Below are positions 1 to 9,338 of a stretch of 64,000 nucleotides of DNA, piece by piece. The position numbers and the translations under genes are program-made. The notes beneath the pieces are model-generated. The model was given only the letters and a program-made list of their open reading frames with translations. It made no database searches and had not been told where the DNA came from. Each line of letters begins with the position of its first letter. The first letter of the stretch is position 1. Source of the DNA: Rahnella rivi (GTDB taxonomy: Bacteria; Pseudomonadota; Gammaproteobacteria; Enterobacterales; Enterobacteriaceae); assembly GCF_019049655.1 (NCBI RefSeq), contig NZ_JAFMOX010000067.1, forward strand, positions 62,001 to 126,000, written 5' to 3'.

Positions 1-743
1 GCGTGGCCCATACGTTTGCCTTTTGGCGCAGTCACACCCGCGATATAACCCACAACCGGTTTAGTCACGTGTGCCTTGATGTATGCAGCCGCTTCTTCTT
101 CCGCATTACCACCAATTTCACCGATCATCACGATCACTTCAGTCTGTGGATCTTCCTGGAACAATTTCAGGATATCGATGAAGTTAGAACCAGGGATCGG
201 GTCACCGCCGATACCGACACACGTTGACTGGCCGTAGCCGTAGTCCGTGGTCTGCTTAACCGCTTCATAGGTCAACGTACCAGAGCGGGAAACGATGCCC
301 ACTTTGCCCGGCAGATGAATGTGTCCCGGCATGATGCCGATTTTGCATTCGCCAGGAGTGATAACGCCCGGACAGTTTGGCCCGATCATCACCGCGTCGC
401 TTTGATCCAGCTTCATCTTCACGACCAGCATATCCAGCGTCGGGATGCCTTCAGTGATACAGATGATCAGTTTGATACCTGCATCCAGCGCTTCCAGGAT
501 GGAGTCTTTGCAGAACGGAGCCGGAACATAAATCACAGACGCCGTCGCGCCGGTGGTTTCTACGGCTTCGCGCACGGTGTTGAACACCGGCAGACCCAGA
601 TGCTCAGTGCCGCCTTTGCCCGGCGTTACGCCGCCGACCATTTTTGTTCCGTAAGCGATGGCTTGTTCGGAGTGGAAAGTCCCCTGGCTACCGGTGAAAC
701 CCTGGCAGATAACTTTGGTGTTCTTGTTGATTAAAATGGACAT
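1..743 (-). CDS. sucD: Succinyl-CoA synthetase alpha subunit, partial (C-terminus beyond window)
   Basis: Alpha subunit of succinate-CoA ligase, which converts succinyl-CoA to succinate with formation of a nucleoside triphosphate. The ATG at 741-743 begins MSILINKNTKV, and the frame stays open to base 1, giving the first 247 residues of about 290. The N-terminal CoA-binding fold (GFTGSQGTFHSEQ) and the ligase segment with SRSGTLTYEAV are visible. Codon 247, at bases 3-5, is the histidine of GKRMGHA, the residue phosphorylated in the family. Its ATG overlaps the sucC stop by one base (TAATG), so the two subunits are probably translationally coupled. Identification is certain; only the last 40 or so residues are missing. 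Confidence 0.97.
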   Translation of the reverse strand, partial: MSILINKNTKVICQGFTGSQGTFHSEQAIAYGTKMVGGVTPGKGGTEHLGLPVFNTVREAVETTGATASVIYVPAPFCKDSILEALDAGIKLIICITEGIPTLDMLVVKMKLDQSDAVMIGPNCPGVITPGECKIGIMPGHIHLPGKVGIVSRSGTLTYEAVKQTTDYGYGQSTCVGIGGDPIPGSNFIDILKLFQEDPQTEVIVMIGEIGGNAEEEAAAYIKAHVTKPVVGYIAGVTAPKGKRMGH

Positions 744-1909
744 TATTTCCCCTCCACTGCCGCGACTACTTGTTGAGCCGCATTTGTCAGGCTGGTCGCT
801 GCAATGATGTTCAAACCGCTGTCTGCCAGTTTTTTGGCACCCAGCTCGGCATTGTTACCTTCAAGACGTACCACAACCGGCACGCTGACGCCCACTTCTT
901 CCACCGCACCGATGATACCGTCGGCGATCAGGTCGCAACGAACGATACCGCCGAAGATGTTGACGAAGACAGCTTTCACTTTTTCATCTGACAAGATGAT
1001 TTTGAAGGCTTCGGTCACGCGCTCTTTGGTCGCGCCGCCGCCAACATCCAGGAAGTTAGCCGGTTCGCCGCCGTGCAGTTTCACGATGTCCATGGTACCC
1101 ATTGCCAGGCCGGCACCGTTGACCATGCAACCGATATTACCGTCGAGCGCAACGTAGTTCAGTTCCCACTGCGCAGCCTGCGCTTCGCGGGCATCTTCCT
1201 GACTGTGGTCGCGCATTTCGCGCAGTTCTGGCTGACGGAACAAGGCGTTGCCGTCTGCACCCAGTTTGCCGTCGAGGCAGATCAGGTCACCCGCGGTAGT
1301 GACCACCAGCGGGTTGATTTCGATCAGCGCCAGATCGCGCTCAAGGAAGATGTTCGCCAGACCCATGAAGATTTTGGTGAACTGCTGAACCTGCTTACCG
1401 GTCAGACCCAGTTTGAATGCCAGTTCGCGGCCCTGATACGGCTGCGGACCTGCCAGCGGATCCAGTGCCACTTTGTGGATCAGGTGTGGGGTTTCTTCCG
1501 CCACCTTCTCAATTTCCACGCCGCCTTCAGTAGACGCCATGAACACCACGCGACGGGAGCTGCGATCGACTACCGCACCGAGGTACAGTTCTTTATCAAT
1601 GTCAGTGGCTGCTTCAACCAGGATCTGGTTAACCGGCTGGCCCTGTGCGTCTGTCTGGTAAGTGACCAGGCGTTTGCCCAGCCAGTGTTCTGCGAAAGCA
1701 CGAATTTCTTCTTTGCTTTTCACGACTTTCACGCCGCCCGCTTTACCGCGACCACCGGCATGAACCTGACATTTTACCACCCACGGACCGGCACCGATTT
1801 TCGATGCAGCCTCTTCCGCTTCACGCGGGGTGGAACAGGCGAAGCCTGATGGTGCTGGCAGGCCGTAGCGCAGGAAAAGCTGTTTCGCCTGATACTCATG
1901 TAAATTCAT
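743..1909 (-). CDS. sucC: Succinyl-CoA synthetase beta subunit
   Basis: ADP-forming beta subunit, 388 residues, the normal length for the family. It begins MNLHEYQAKQLF, the typical start, with an ATP-grasp domain at the N-terminus (KCQVHAGGRGKAGG near residues 46-60) and a C-terminal ligase/CoA-binding domain (VNIFGGIVRCD and NIIAATSLTNAAQQ). The beta chain provides the nucleotide-binding site and pairs with SucD as an alpha2-beta2 tetramer in the cytoplasm. It lies 100 bases after sucB and overlaps sucD by one base, in the order sucA-sucB-sucC-sucD. No anomaly is seen. Confidence 0.98.
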   Translation of the reverse strand: MNLHEYQAKQLFLRYGLPAPSGFACSTPREAEEAASKIGAGPWVVKCQVHAGGRGKAGGVKVVKSKEEIRAFAEHWLGKRLVTYQTDAQGQPVNQILVEAATDIDKELYLGAVVDRSSRRVVFMASTEGGVEIEKVAEETPHLIHKVALDPLAGPQPYQGRELAFKLGLTGKQVQQFTKIFMGLANIFLERDLALIEINPLVVTTAGDLICLDGKLGADGNALFRQPELREMRDHSQEDAREAQAAQWELNYVALDGNIGCMVNGAGLAMGTMDIVKLHGGEPANFLDVGGGATKERVTEAFKIILSDEKVKAVFVNIFGGIVRCDLIADGIIGAVEEVGVSVPVVVRLEGNNAELGAKKLADSGLNIIAATSLTNAAQQVVAAVEGK

Positions 1910-1947
1910 GATGTTCTATCCATTCTTATTCAGTAGGAGGGCTTTAT

Positions 1948-1973
1948 CAGTGACACGGCGAACCGTGCCACTG
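1948..1973 (-). other. Intercistronic hairpin with UUCG loop between sucB and sucC
   Basis: On the transcribed (minus) strand the 11-base arms CAGUGGCACGG and CCGUGUCACUG pair completely, with one G-U wobble, around a UUCG tetraloop. No U tract follows, so it does not look like an intrinsic terminator. It more likely stabilises or separates the sucAB and sucCD parts of the message. Role inferred. Confidence 0.6.
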
Positions 1974-2009
1974 AGGGTCGAGATCTCTTTTACTTACCGC
2001 AACCGGGGA

Positions 2010-3245
2010 CTAAACGTCCAGCAGCAGACGAGCCGGATCTTCCAGCATCTCTTTAATGGTCACCAGGAAGCCGACGGATTCGCGGCCATCCACCAGACGG
2101 TGATCGTAGGACAGTGCCAGATACATCATTGGCAAAATCACCACCTGACCATTGACTGCCATCGGACGATCTTTAATGGCGTGCATACCCAGGATCGCGC
2201 TCTGCGGTGGGTTGATGATCGGGGTAGACATCAGGGAGCCGAAGACGCCGCCGTTAGTCACGGTAAAGTTACCGCCGGTCAGCTCTTCCACTTTCAATTT
2301 GCCGTCACGACCTTTGATCGCCAGCTCTTTGATTTTCTTCTCGATGTCAGCCATGCCCAGCGTATCCACATCACGCAGAACCGGCGTAACCAGACCACGC
2401 GGCGTCGATACCGCAATGCTCACGTCGAAGTAGTTGTGGTAAACCACGTCTTCGCCATCAATAGAAGCATTCACTTCCGGATAGCGTTTCAGTGCTTCAA
2501 CCACGGCTTTCAGATAGAAGGACATGAAGCCCAGACGCACGCCGTGACGTTTTTCGAAACCATCACCGTACTGCTTACGCAGATCCATGATGGGTTTCAT
2601 GTTGATTTCGTTGAAGGTTGTCAGCATCGCAGTGCTGTTTTTCGCTTCAAGCAGACGCTCGGCCACGCGTTTACGCAGGCGGGTCATCGGTACGCGTTTT
2701 TCGCTGCGTGAACCCAAAGCCGGTGCCGGAGTATCGTTGCCAGCAGCAGGCGCGGAGGCCGGTGCGGCGGCAGGTTTTGCCTCTTTAGCTTTTGCCAGAT
2801 GTTGCTCAACGTCTTCACGGGTCAGACGTCCGCCAACACCGCTGCCTTTGATGGCATTGGCATCAAGAGAATGTTCGGCAATCAGGCGGCGGATAGCCGG
2901 GCTGAGGGCGTCGTTGCTCTCTTCTTCCAGCGCAGCTGTGTGGCGTGCAGCAGGAGTCGCTTCTTTATCGGAGCTTTTCTCGGTGCTTGGTTTGCCAGAG
3001 CTGTTACCCGGACGAATGCGCGCCAGAATCTGACGGGAAATGACCGTTGCGCCTTCATCTTCGATGATACTGTCCAGAATACCCGCTTCGCTCGCCGGAA
3101 CTTCCAGAACCACTTTATCGGTTTCGATTTCTACCAGTACATCGTCACGCTCAACACTGTCGCCCGGTTTTTTGTGCCAGGTGGCAACCGTCGCATCCGC
3201 AACGGATTCAGGAAGGTCAGGGACCAGAATATCTACGCTACTCAT
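2010..3245 (-). CDS. sucB: 2-oxoglutarate dehydrogenase E2, dihydrolipoyl succinyltransferase
   Basis: Core acyltransferase of the 2-oxoglutarate dehydrogenase complex. It has one lipoyl domain (residues 1-80, lipoyl lysine in EIETDKVVLEV), an Ala/Pro-rich linker, the peripheral subunit-binding domain (ALSPAIRRLIAEHSLD, about 113-150) and the catalytic domain ending in ALSYDHRLVDGRES, where H and D are the catalytic pair. The ATG at 3243-3245 (MSSVDILVPDLPES) was chosen because AAGGA precedes it by six bases and it matches the family start; a TTG two codons upstream is less likely. It is 411 residues long and lies 46 bases downstream of sucA. Confidence 0.97.
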   Translation of the reverse strand: MSSVDILVPDLPESVADATVATWHKKPGDSVERDDVLVEIETDKVVLEVPASEAGILDSIIEDEGATVISRQILARIRPGNSSGKPSTEKSSDKEATPAARHTAALEEESNDALSPAIRRLIAEHSLDANAIKGSGVGGRLTREDVEQHLAKAKEAKPAAAPASAPAAGNDTPAPALGSRSEKRVPMTRLRKRVAERLLEAKNSTAMLTTFNEINMKPIMDLRKQYGDGFEKRHGVRLGFMSFYLKAVVEALKRYPEVNASIDGEDVVYHNYFDVSIAVSTPRGLVTPVLRDVDTLGMADIEKKIKELAIKGRDGKLKVEELTGGNFTVTNGGVFGSLMSTPIINPPQSAILGMHAIKDRPMAVNGQVVILPMMYLALSYDHRLVDGRESVGFLVTIKEMLEDPARLLLDV

Positions 3246-3291
3246 TATCAATCCTTCTTATGTTCCATTTAGTTAACTGACGCCAACGCGG

Positions 3292-6099
3292 TTATTTAAC
3301 GTTCAGCGCATCGTTAACCAGATCTTGCTGCTGCTTCTGGTGAACGGACATGTAGCCGACTGCCGGAGAGGCAGAGGCCGGGCGTCCTGCGTAACGTAAA
3401 GAAGCCCCGAAAGGAATCACTTCACGGAAATTGTGCTGGCTGCAATACCACGCGCCCTGGTTCAGCGGCTCTTCCTGACACCAGACGAAATCATGAACGT
3501 GTGAGAATTTCTCAAGCACTTCCTGAATTGCCTTGTGCGGGAACGGATACAGCTGCTCGATACGGACGATCGCGACGTCGGTTTTTTCGTTCTTACGACG
3601 TTGTTCCAGCAGGTCATAGTAGACCTTACCTGAACACATCACGACGCGCTTAACCTCTTTCGGATCCAGTTCGTCCACTTCACCAATCGCCGGCAGGAAG
3701 CTGCCGTTAGCCAGTTCGTCCAGCGTGGAAACCGCCAGCGGATGACGTAACAGAGACTTCGGTGACATCACGATCAGCGGACGGCGCATACCGCGCAGAG
3801 CCTGACGGCGGATCATGTGGTAAACCTGTGCCGGGGTCGACGGGATACACACCTGCATGTTTTGCTCAGCGCAAAGTTGCAGATAACGTTCCAGACGCGC
3901 GGAGGAGTGCTCCGGGCCCTGCCCTTCGTAGCCGTGCGGCAGCAGCATCACCAGGCCACACATGCGGCCCCATTTCTGTTCGCCGGAGCTGATGAACTGG
4001 TCGATCACCACCTGCGCACCGTTGGCGAAGTCACCGAACTGCGCTTCCCAGATGGTCAGGGTGCGCGGTTCAGCGGTGGCATAACCGTATTCAAACGCCA
4101 GCACCGCTTCTTCGGAAAGCACGGAGTCCCAGACGTTGAATTCGCCCTGGCTGTTATGAATGTTCGACAACGGCACATACACGGAACCGTTTTTCTGGTT
4201 ATGGATCACCGCATGGCGGTGGAAGAAGGTGCCGCGGCCGGTGTCTTCACCGGACAGACGGATAGGAATGCCTTCGTCAACCAGTGTGGCGTACGCCAGG
4301 TTCTCGGCACCGCCCCAGTCAAACTTCTTATTCCCTTCTGCCATCTCGTTACGGTCGCCGTAAATTTTGGCAACGCGTGACTGCATTTCGATCGCATCCG
4401 GCACATGGCTGACGCGACGCGCCAGTTCCTGCAGACGTTTAAACTCAACCTTGTTCGGATAAGCTTCGTCCCACTCATGATTCAGATACGGCGACCAGGT
4501 GAAAGTGTGCATATCGTTCTGACGCCACTCTTCCACCACACACTCACCGGCATCCAGCGCATCACGGTACAGATTGACCATTTCCGTGGCGTCTTCGAGG
4601 CTCGCAACATTCTGCTCAGTCAAGATATCGGCATAGATTTTGCGCGGGGTCGGGTGCTTCTTGATCTTGTTGTACATCAGCGGCTGGGTTGCGCTTGGTT
4701 CGTCGGCCTCGTTATGGCCGTGGCGACGGTAGCAAACCAGATCGATCATGACGTCACGTTTGAAGGTGTTGCGGAAATCCAGCGCCAGACGGGTGACGAA
4801 AGCCACAGCTTCCGGATCATCCGCATTGACGTGGAAAATCGGCGCCTGCACCATTTTCGCGATATCAGTACAGTAATCAGTAGAACGCGCATCTTTTGGA
4901 TTCGAGGTGGTAAAGCCCACCTGGTTATTAATGACGATACGCACGGTACCGCCCACTTCATAACCACGAGCCAGTGACATGTTCAGCGTTTCCTGAACCA
5001 CACCCTGGCCGGTAATTGCCGCGTCACCGTGAATGGTGATAGGCAGAACCATGTTACTGCGCGCTTCGTCCAGACGGTCACGTCGTGCACGAACGGAACC
5101 GATAACCACCGGGCTGACGATTTCCAGGTGCGACGGGTTAAACGCCAGCGCCAGGTGAACCATTCCGCCTTCGGTTTCCACATCAGACGAATAGCCCATG
5201 TGGTATTTCACGTCACCGGTACCCAGGTGTTCTTTATGTTTGCCCGAGAACTCGTCAAACAGGTCCTGAGGTTTTTTCCCCAGCACGTTAATCAGCACGT
5301 TCAGACGACCACGGTGCGCCATACCCAGCACCACTTCACGCGTCCCATTTTTGCCCGCGTGACGGATCATGTCTTTCAGCATCGGCACCAGAGCATCGCC
5401 GCCTTCCAGCGAGAAGCGTTTGGCACCGGGGAATTTCGCGCCCAGATAACGTTCCAGACCTTCTGCTGCGGTCAGCTCTTTCAGGAACGTTTTCTTTTCT
5501 TCATCAGTGAAATTCGCACGACCGGCCACGGATTCGACACGCTGTTGGATCCAGCGTTTCTCTTCGGTGTTGGTGATGTGCATATATTCCACACCGATGG
5601 AGCCGCAATAGGTTTGCTTCAGGGCTTTATACAGCTCGCCGAGCTGCATGGTTTCCTTGCCAATGGCAAAAGAACCGACGTTGAAGGTTTCCTGGAAATC
5701 AGCTTCAGTCAGATGGTGGAACGCAGGGTCCAGATCAGGCACATCGTCCAGTTTCCACAGGCCGAGCGGATCAAGGTTTGCGTTCTGATGGCCACGGAAG
5801 CGGAAGGCATTGATTAACTGCAACACCTTAACTTGCTTGGCATCCGTTTCAGGATCGCTGATGGAGGAGTTATAACGTGACGCGTCTTTCGCCAGACGGC
5901 GGAAGTAGTCCCGTGTTTGAGAATGGAGTTGCTCTGGTTTCACACCCACTGTTGGTAGCTGTTTAAAAATTGAACGCCAGCTATCGTCAACGGAACCAGG
6001 ATCGGTTAAGTAGTCTTCATAGAGTTGTTCTATGTAAGACTGGTTTGCACCCGCCAGATAGGAGGAATCCAGCCAGGCCTTCATTGCGCCGTTCTGCAT
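3292..6099 (-). CDS. sucA: 2-oxoglutarate dehydrogenase E1 component
   Basis: Thiamine diphosphate-dependent decarboxylase that oxidatively decarboxylates 2-oxoglutarate and transfers the succinyl group to the lipoyl arm of SucB. At 935 residues it is full length and begins MQNGAMKAWLDSSYLAGANQ. Recognisable blocks are GMAHRGRLNVL, the ThDP motif around TIHGDAAITGQGVVQE, and the C-terminal transketolase-like part with HGYEGQGPEHSSARLERYLQ. It is the first gene of sucABCD and is preceded by a 384-base gap after sdhB that contains a hairpin, so sdh and suc transcripts may be partly uncoupled. Confidence 0.98.
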   Translation of the reverse strand: MQNGAMKAWLDSSYLAGANQSYIEQLYEDYLTDPGSVDDSWRSIFKQLPTVGVKPEQLHSQTRDYFRRLAKDASRYNSSISDPETDAKQVKVLQLINAFRFRGHQNANLDPLGLWKLDDVPDLDPAFHHLTEADFQETFNVGSFAIGKETMQLGELYKALKQTYCGSIGVEYMHITNTEEKRWIQQRVESVAGRANFTDEEKKTFLKELTAAEGLERYLGAKFPGAKRFSLEGGDALVPMLKDMIRHAGKNGTREVVLGMAHRGRLNVLINVLGKKPQDLFDEFSGKHKEHLGTGDVKYHMGYSSDVETEGGMVHLALAFNPSHLEIVSPVVIGSVRARRDRLDEARSNMVLPITIHGDAAITGQGVVQETLNMSLARGYEVGGTVRIVINNQVGFTTSNPKDARSTDYCTDIAKMVQAPIFHVNADDPEAVAFVTRLALDFRNTFKRDVMIDLVCYRRHGHNEADEPSATQPLMYNKIKKHPTPRKIYADILTEQNVASLEDATEMVNLYRDALDAGECVVEEWRQNDMHTFTWSPYLNHEWDEAYPNKVEFKRLQELARRVSHVPDAIEMQSRVAKIYGDRNEMAEGNKKFDWGGAENLAYATLVDEGIPIRLSGEDTGRGTFFHRHAVIHNQKNGSVYVPLSNIHNSQGEFNVWDSVLSEEAVLAFEYGYATAEPRTLTIWEAQFGDFANGAQVVIDQFISSGEQKWGRMCGLVMLLPHGYEGQGPEHSSARLERYLQLCAEQNMQVCIPSTPAQVYHMIRRQALRGMRRPLIVMSPKSLLRHPLAVSTLDELANGSFLPAIGEVDELDPKEVKRVVMCSGKVYYDLLEQRRKNEKTDVAIVRIEQLYPFPHKAIQEVLEKFSHVHDFVWCQEEPLNQGAWYCSQHNFREVIPFGASLRYAGRPASASPAVGYMSVHQKQQQDLVNDALNVK

Positions 6100-6431
6100 C
6101 GTGATCCCTTAAGCTTTGAAGCTTTAGTTTTCGCCGTGGTTAATAATAATGACCGTGATACACCGCGGTAAAACGGTTTTCCTTACTAAAACAGTTCGTT
6201 GGTTGAGCGTTTGGCTCTTCAAGGAACCTTCAAAAATCCGCCATGCGCGTGACTGACTTGTGAAGTTGCCCTGCTGTCTTTCCTCCTTCTTAGTGCAAAT
6301 ACGCCTGAGATTGATGCCCCTGATTTTTACCCGACTATCTTACTCCAGTCAGGCGCAACTTTGTTGCACTTGTTGCTACTTTGTTATTAAAAATTTACTT
6401 ATTTGCTATCAGCGCCTCAGTTACTGCATTT
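6100..6431. promoter_or_regulatory. sdhB-sucA intergenic region (sucA leader)
   Basis: This is an AT-rich non-coding gap with no credible ORF. It must hold the sucA ribosome binding site and probably a suc promoter, but no -35/-10 pair stands out. The stretch at about 6358-6395 repeats TTGTTGC/TTTGTTGCAC-like words. Function assigned by position only. Confidence 0.4.
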
Positions 6432-6465
6432 GTAACTAAAGAAAGCGGGAACCTGAGTTCCCGCT
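6432..6465 (-). terminator. Rho-independent terminator or attenuator after sdhB
   Basis: A perfect 9-bp stem AGCGGGAAC/GTTCCCGCT with a 4-base loop (6444-6465). On the minus strand it is followed by TTTCTTTAGTT. It lies 19 bases after the sdhB stop, between two sets of TCA genes, so partial termination would set the sdh to suc expression ratio. Confidence 0.75.
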
Positions 6466-6483
6466 GTCGCGTGGCTTATCTCA

Positions 6484-7200
6484 TCAGGCACCGCGTTGTA
6501 GCAGCATCGACTTGATATGACCGATAGCTTTGGTCGGATTCAGCCCCTTCGGACACACACTCACACAGTTCATGATGCTGTGGCAGCGGAATACGCTGAA
6601 AGCATCGTTCAGATCGTCAAGACGCGGTTGTGTTTCAGTGTCGCGGCTGTCGATGAGGAAACGGTAAGCGGCCAGAAGACCTGCCGGACCGACAAACTTG
6701 TCCGGGTTCCACCAGAAGGACGGGCATGACGTCGAGCAGCAGGCGCAGAGAATACATTCGTACAATCCGTCCAGCTTTTCGCGCTCTTCCGGCATCTGTA
6801 AATGTTCACGCGCCGGAGGATTTTTCCCATCATTCAACAAGTAAGGCTTAATCTTCTCATACTGCTTATAGAATTGCCCCATGTCCACCACCAGGTCACG
6901 GACAACCGGTAAGCCGGGCAACGGACGGATAACAATTTTCTTGCTGCCATGACGTAAGGTCGATACCGGCGTGATACAGGCCAGACCGTTTTTGCCGTTC
7001 ATGTTCAGACCGTCAGATCCGCACACGCCTTCACGGCACGAACGGCGGAAGGCCAGCGTCGGATCCTGCTCTTTCAGCAAAATCAGCGCGTCCAGCAACA
7101 TCATGTCGCGCCCTTCCTGAGCTTCCAGCACATAGTCTTTCATGTACGGCACGTCATCGACGTCCGGGTTATAGCGATAAATCGAAAATTCGAGTTTCAT
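6484..7200 (-). CDS. sdhB: Succinate dehydrogenase iron-sulfur subunit
   Basis: Electron-transfer subunit of respiratory complex II, 238 residues (the usual length). The ferredoxin-like N-terminus holds the [2Fe-2S] cysteines (SCREGVCGSDG and the later GLACI). The C-terminal domain holds the [4Fe-4S] and [3Fe-4S] ligands in CILCACCSTSCP and CVSVCPKGLNP. It passes electrons from the SdhA flavin to ubiquinone at the SdhC-SdhD interface. It lies 20 bases after sdhA in the order sdhC-sdhD-sdhA-sdhB. Confidence 0.98.
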   Translation of the reverse strand: MKLEFSIYRYNPDVDDVPYMKDYVLEAQEGRDMMLLDALILLKEQDPTLAFRRSCREGVCGSDGLNMNGKNGLACITPVSTLRHGSKKIVIRPLPGLPVVRDLVVDMGQFYKQYEKIKPYLLNDGKNPPAREHLQMPEEREKLDGLYECILCACCSTSCPSFWWNPDKFVGPAGLLAAYRFLIDSRDTETQPRLDDLNDAFSVFRCHSIMNCVSVCPKGLNPTKAIGHIKSMLLQRGA

Positions 7201-7220
7201 ATAATGTCCCAGCTCACGCC

Positions 7221-8987
7221 CTAGTAAGTACGCGCTTTCGGCGGGAACGCCGCGCGAAGCTTAGGCTGCATGTTCACCTCACGGCGTGTCATGCTCTCGG
7301 TTTCCGGCTGATACAGCGTATGACACAACCAGTTCGCATCATCACGATCCGGGAAGTCAAAGCGGCTGTGTGCGCCACGGCTTTCGGTGCGGTAGTTGGC
7401 GGAGACAGCCGTTGAAAACGCGGTTTCCATCAGGTTATCCAGCTCCAGACATTCAACGCGCTGCGTGTTGAATTCTGTTGAAGTATCGTCCAGACGGGCC
7501 GTTTTCAGGCGCTCACGGATCACTTTCAGCTGTTCCAGCCCTTCTGCCATCGCATCGCCTTCGCGGAAGACCGAGAAGTTATTCTGCATACAGGCTTGCA
7601 GATCTTTGCGGATCGCCACCGGATCTTCACCTGAACGGGTGTTGTTCCAGCGGTTCAGGCGTTCCAGAGAGACATCGATATCGTCCTGAGACGCATCGCG
7701 GCTGTCGCCCTGTTCGGCAATCGATTCCTGCAAGTGCATGCCGGCGGCGCGACCAAACACCACCAGATCCAGCAGTGAGTTGCCACCCAGACGGTTTGCG
7801 CCGTGTACGGAAACACAGGCAATTTCGCCAACCGCAAACAAACCTGGGATCACCACGTCTTCGCCCTTCTCGTTCACACGCAACGCCTGACCGGTCACTT
7901 TGGTCGGAATACCGCCCATCATGTAATGGCAGGTTGGCAGAACAGGAATCGGCTCTTTGATTGGATCAACGTGAGCAAAGGTGCGGGACAGTTCCAGAAT
8001 ACCCGGCAGGCGGGATTCCAGCACTTCACGACCCAGATGATCGAGTTTCAGTTTGACATGCGGGCCCCACGGACCTTCGCAGCCACGACCTTCGCGGATT
8101 TCGATCATGATGGAACGCGCCACCACGTCACGACCGGCCAGGTCTTTCGCATTCGGCGCATAACGTTCCATGAAACGTTCGCCATCTTTATTGAGCAGAT
8201 AACCGCCTTCACCCCGGCAACCTTCTGTGACCAGAACGCCCGCGCCGGCGATGCCGGTCGGGTGGAACTGCCACATTTCCATATCCTGCACCGGCACGCC
8301 TGCGCGCAGCGCCATACCCACACCGTCACCGGTATTGATATGGGCGTTCGTGGTGGACTGGTAAATACGGCCCGCGCCGCCGGTTGCCAGCACGGTCGCT
8401 TTGGCTTTGAAATACACCACTTCACCGGTTTCGATGCAGATGGCGGTACAGCCGACGATCGCGCCGTCCTGATTTTTCACCAGATCCAGTGAATACCATT
8501 CGGAGAAAATCGTGGTGCCGTTTTTCAGGTTTTGCTGATACAACGTGTGCAGCAACGCGTGACCGGTACGGTCGGCCGCTGCCGCAGTACGTGCCGCTTG
8601 TTCGCCGCCGAAGTTTTTCGACTGGCCGCCAAACGGACGCTGATAAATACGACCGTCTTCAAGACGGGAGAAAGGCAGCCCCATGTGCTCGAGTTCCAGA
8701 ATCGCTTCTGGCCCGGTTTTACACATATATTCAATGGCGTCCTGATCACCGATGTAGTCGGAACCTTTTACGGTGTCGTACATATGCCATTCCCAGTCGT
8801 CCTCATGGGTGTTACCCAGCGCAACGGTAATACCGCCCTGCGCTGACACCGTATGCGAGCGGGTCGGGAAGACTTTGGAAATCAGGGCACAGGACTGGCC
8901 CGTTTGTGAAATCTGTAATGCTGCACGCATACCGGCGCCACCTGCACCGATCACCACAGCATCAAACTCTCTGACTGGCAGATTCAT
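7221..8987 (-). CDS. sdhA: Succinate dehydrogenase flavoprotein subunit
   Basis: Catalytic flavoprotein that oxidises succinate to fumarate, 588 residues, as in E. coli. The Rossmann FAD motif GAGGAGMRAALQ is at residues 14-25, and the covalent FAD histidine lies in RSHTVSAQGG near residue 45. The substrate-binding and catalytic arginine regions appear around HPTGIAGAG and CVSVHGANRLGGNSLLDLVVFGR. It is peripheral on the cytoplasmic face of the membrane, bound through SdhB. Only three bases separate it from sdhD, consistent with one operon. Confidence 0.98.
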   Translation of the reverse strand: MNLPVREFDAVVIGAGGAGMRAALQISQTGQSCALISKVFPTRSHTVSAQGGITVALGNTHEDDWEWHMYDTVKGSDYIGDQDAIEYMCKTGPEAILELEHMGLPFSRLEDGRIYQRPFGGQSKNFGGEQAARTAAAADRTGHALLHTLYQQNLKNGTTIFSEWYSLDLVKNQDGAIVGCTAICIETGEVVYFKAKATVLATGGAGRIYQSTTNAHINTGDGVGMALRAGVPVQDMEMWQFHPTGIAGAGVLVTEGCRGEGGYLLNKDGERFMERYAPNAKDLAGRDVVARSIMIEIREGRGCEGPWGPHVKLKLDHLGREVLESRLPGILELSRTFAHVDPIKEPIPVLPTCHYMMGGIPTKVTGQALRVNEKGEDVVIPGLFAVGEIACVSVHGANRLGGNSLLDLVVFGRAAGMHLQESIAEQGDSRDASQDDIDVSLERLNRWNNTRSGEDPVAIRKDLQACMQNNFSVFREGDAMAEGLEQLKVIRERLKTARLDDTSTEFNTQRVECLELDNLMETAFSTAVSANYRTESRGAHSRFDFPDRDDANWLCHTLYQPETESMTRREVNMQPKLRAAFPPKARTY

Positions 8988-8990
8988 TTA

Positions 8991-9338
8991 CTACGCTCCC
9001 CAAACAACAATTGTTCCGTAAAGTAGGTAAACCACTAACGTCACGACAATGGCCAGTTGCAGCACAAGCCGAACAGCTACCGGTTTGACATAGTCCGTTA
9101 ACACCTGCCACATGCCGATCCACGCGTGAATCAAAATCGACAACAGCGCCAGCAGTGTGAATACTTTGGTGATGGAGGAAGAGAAGAAGCCATGCCAGAC
9201 ATCAAAAGTCAGTTCCTGAGCCAGAACCACGAAGCCCAGAATATAAAGGATGTAAAGGGTGAGGATGATCGCGGAAGCACGCAGCAACAACCAGTCGTGC
9301 ACACCATTGCGTCCTAATGCAGAAACGTTGCTTACCAT
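8991..9338 (-). CDS. sdhD: Succinate dehydrogenase membrane anchor SdhD
   Basis: Second membrane anchor of complex II, 115 residues with three transmembrane segments. The ATG at 9336-9338 gives MVSNVSALGRNGVHDW, the family start; a longer in-frame reading to 9500 would run inside sdhC and has no homology. His71 and the quinone-site pair Asp82-Tyr83 (WQVLTDYVKP) are in place. It overlaps the end of sdhC by seven bases. Confidence 0.97.
   Translation of the reverse strand: MVSNVSALGRNGVHDWLLLRASAIILTLYILYILGFVVLAQELTFDVWHGFFSSSITKVFTLLALLSILIHAWIGMWQVLTDYVKPVAVRLVLQLAIVVTLVVYLLYGTIVVWGA

Noticed and set aside
315..734. Open frames on the plus strand through sucD-sucC-sucB-sucA (for example 315-734, 1073-1849, 5029-5817)
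   Set aside because: They are antisense shadows of GC3-rich, strongly conserved TCA genes on the minus strand.
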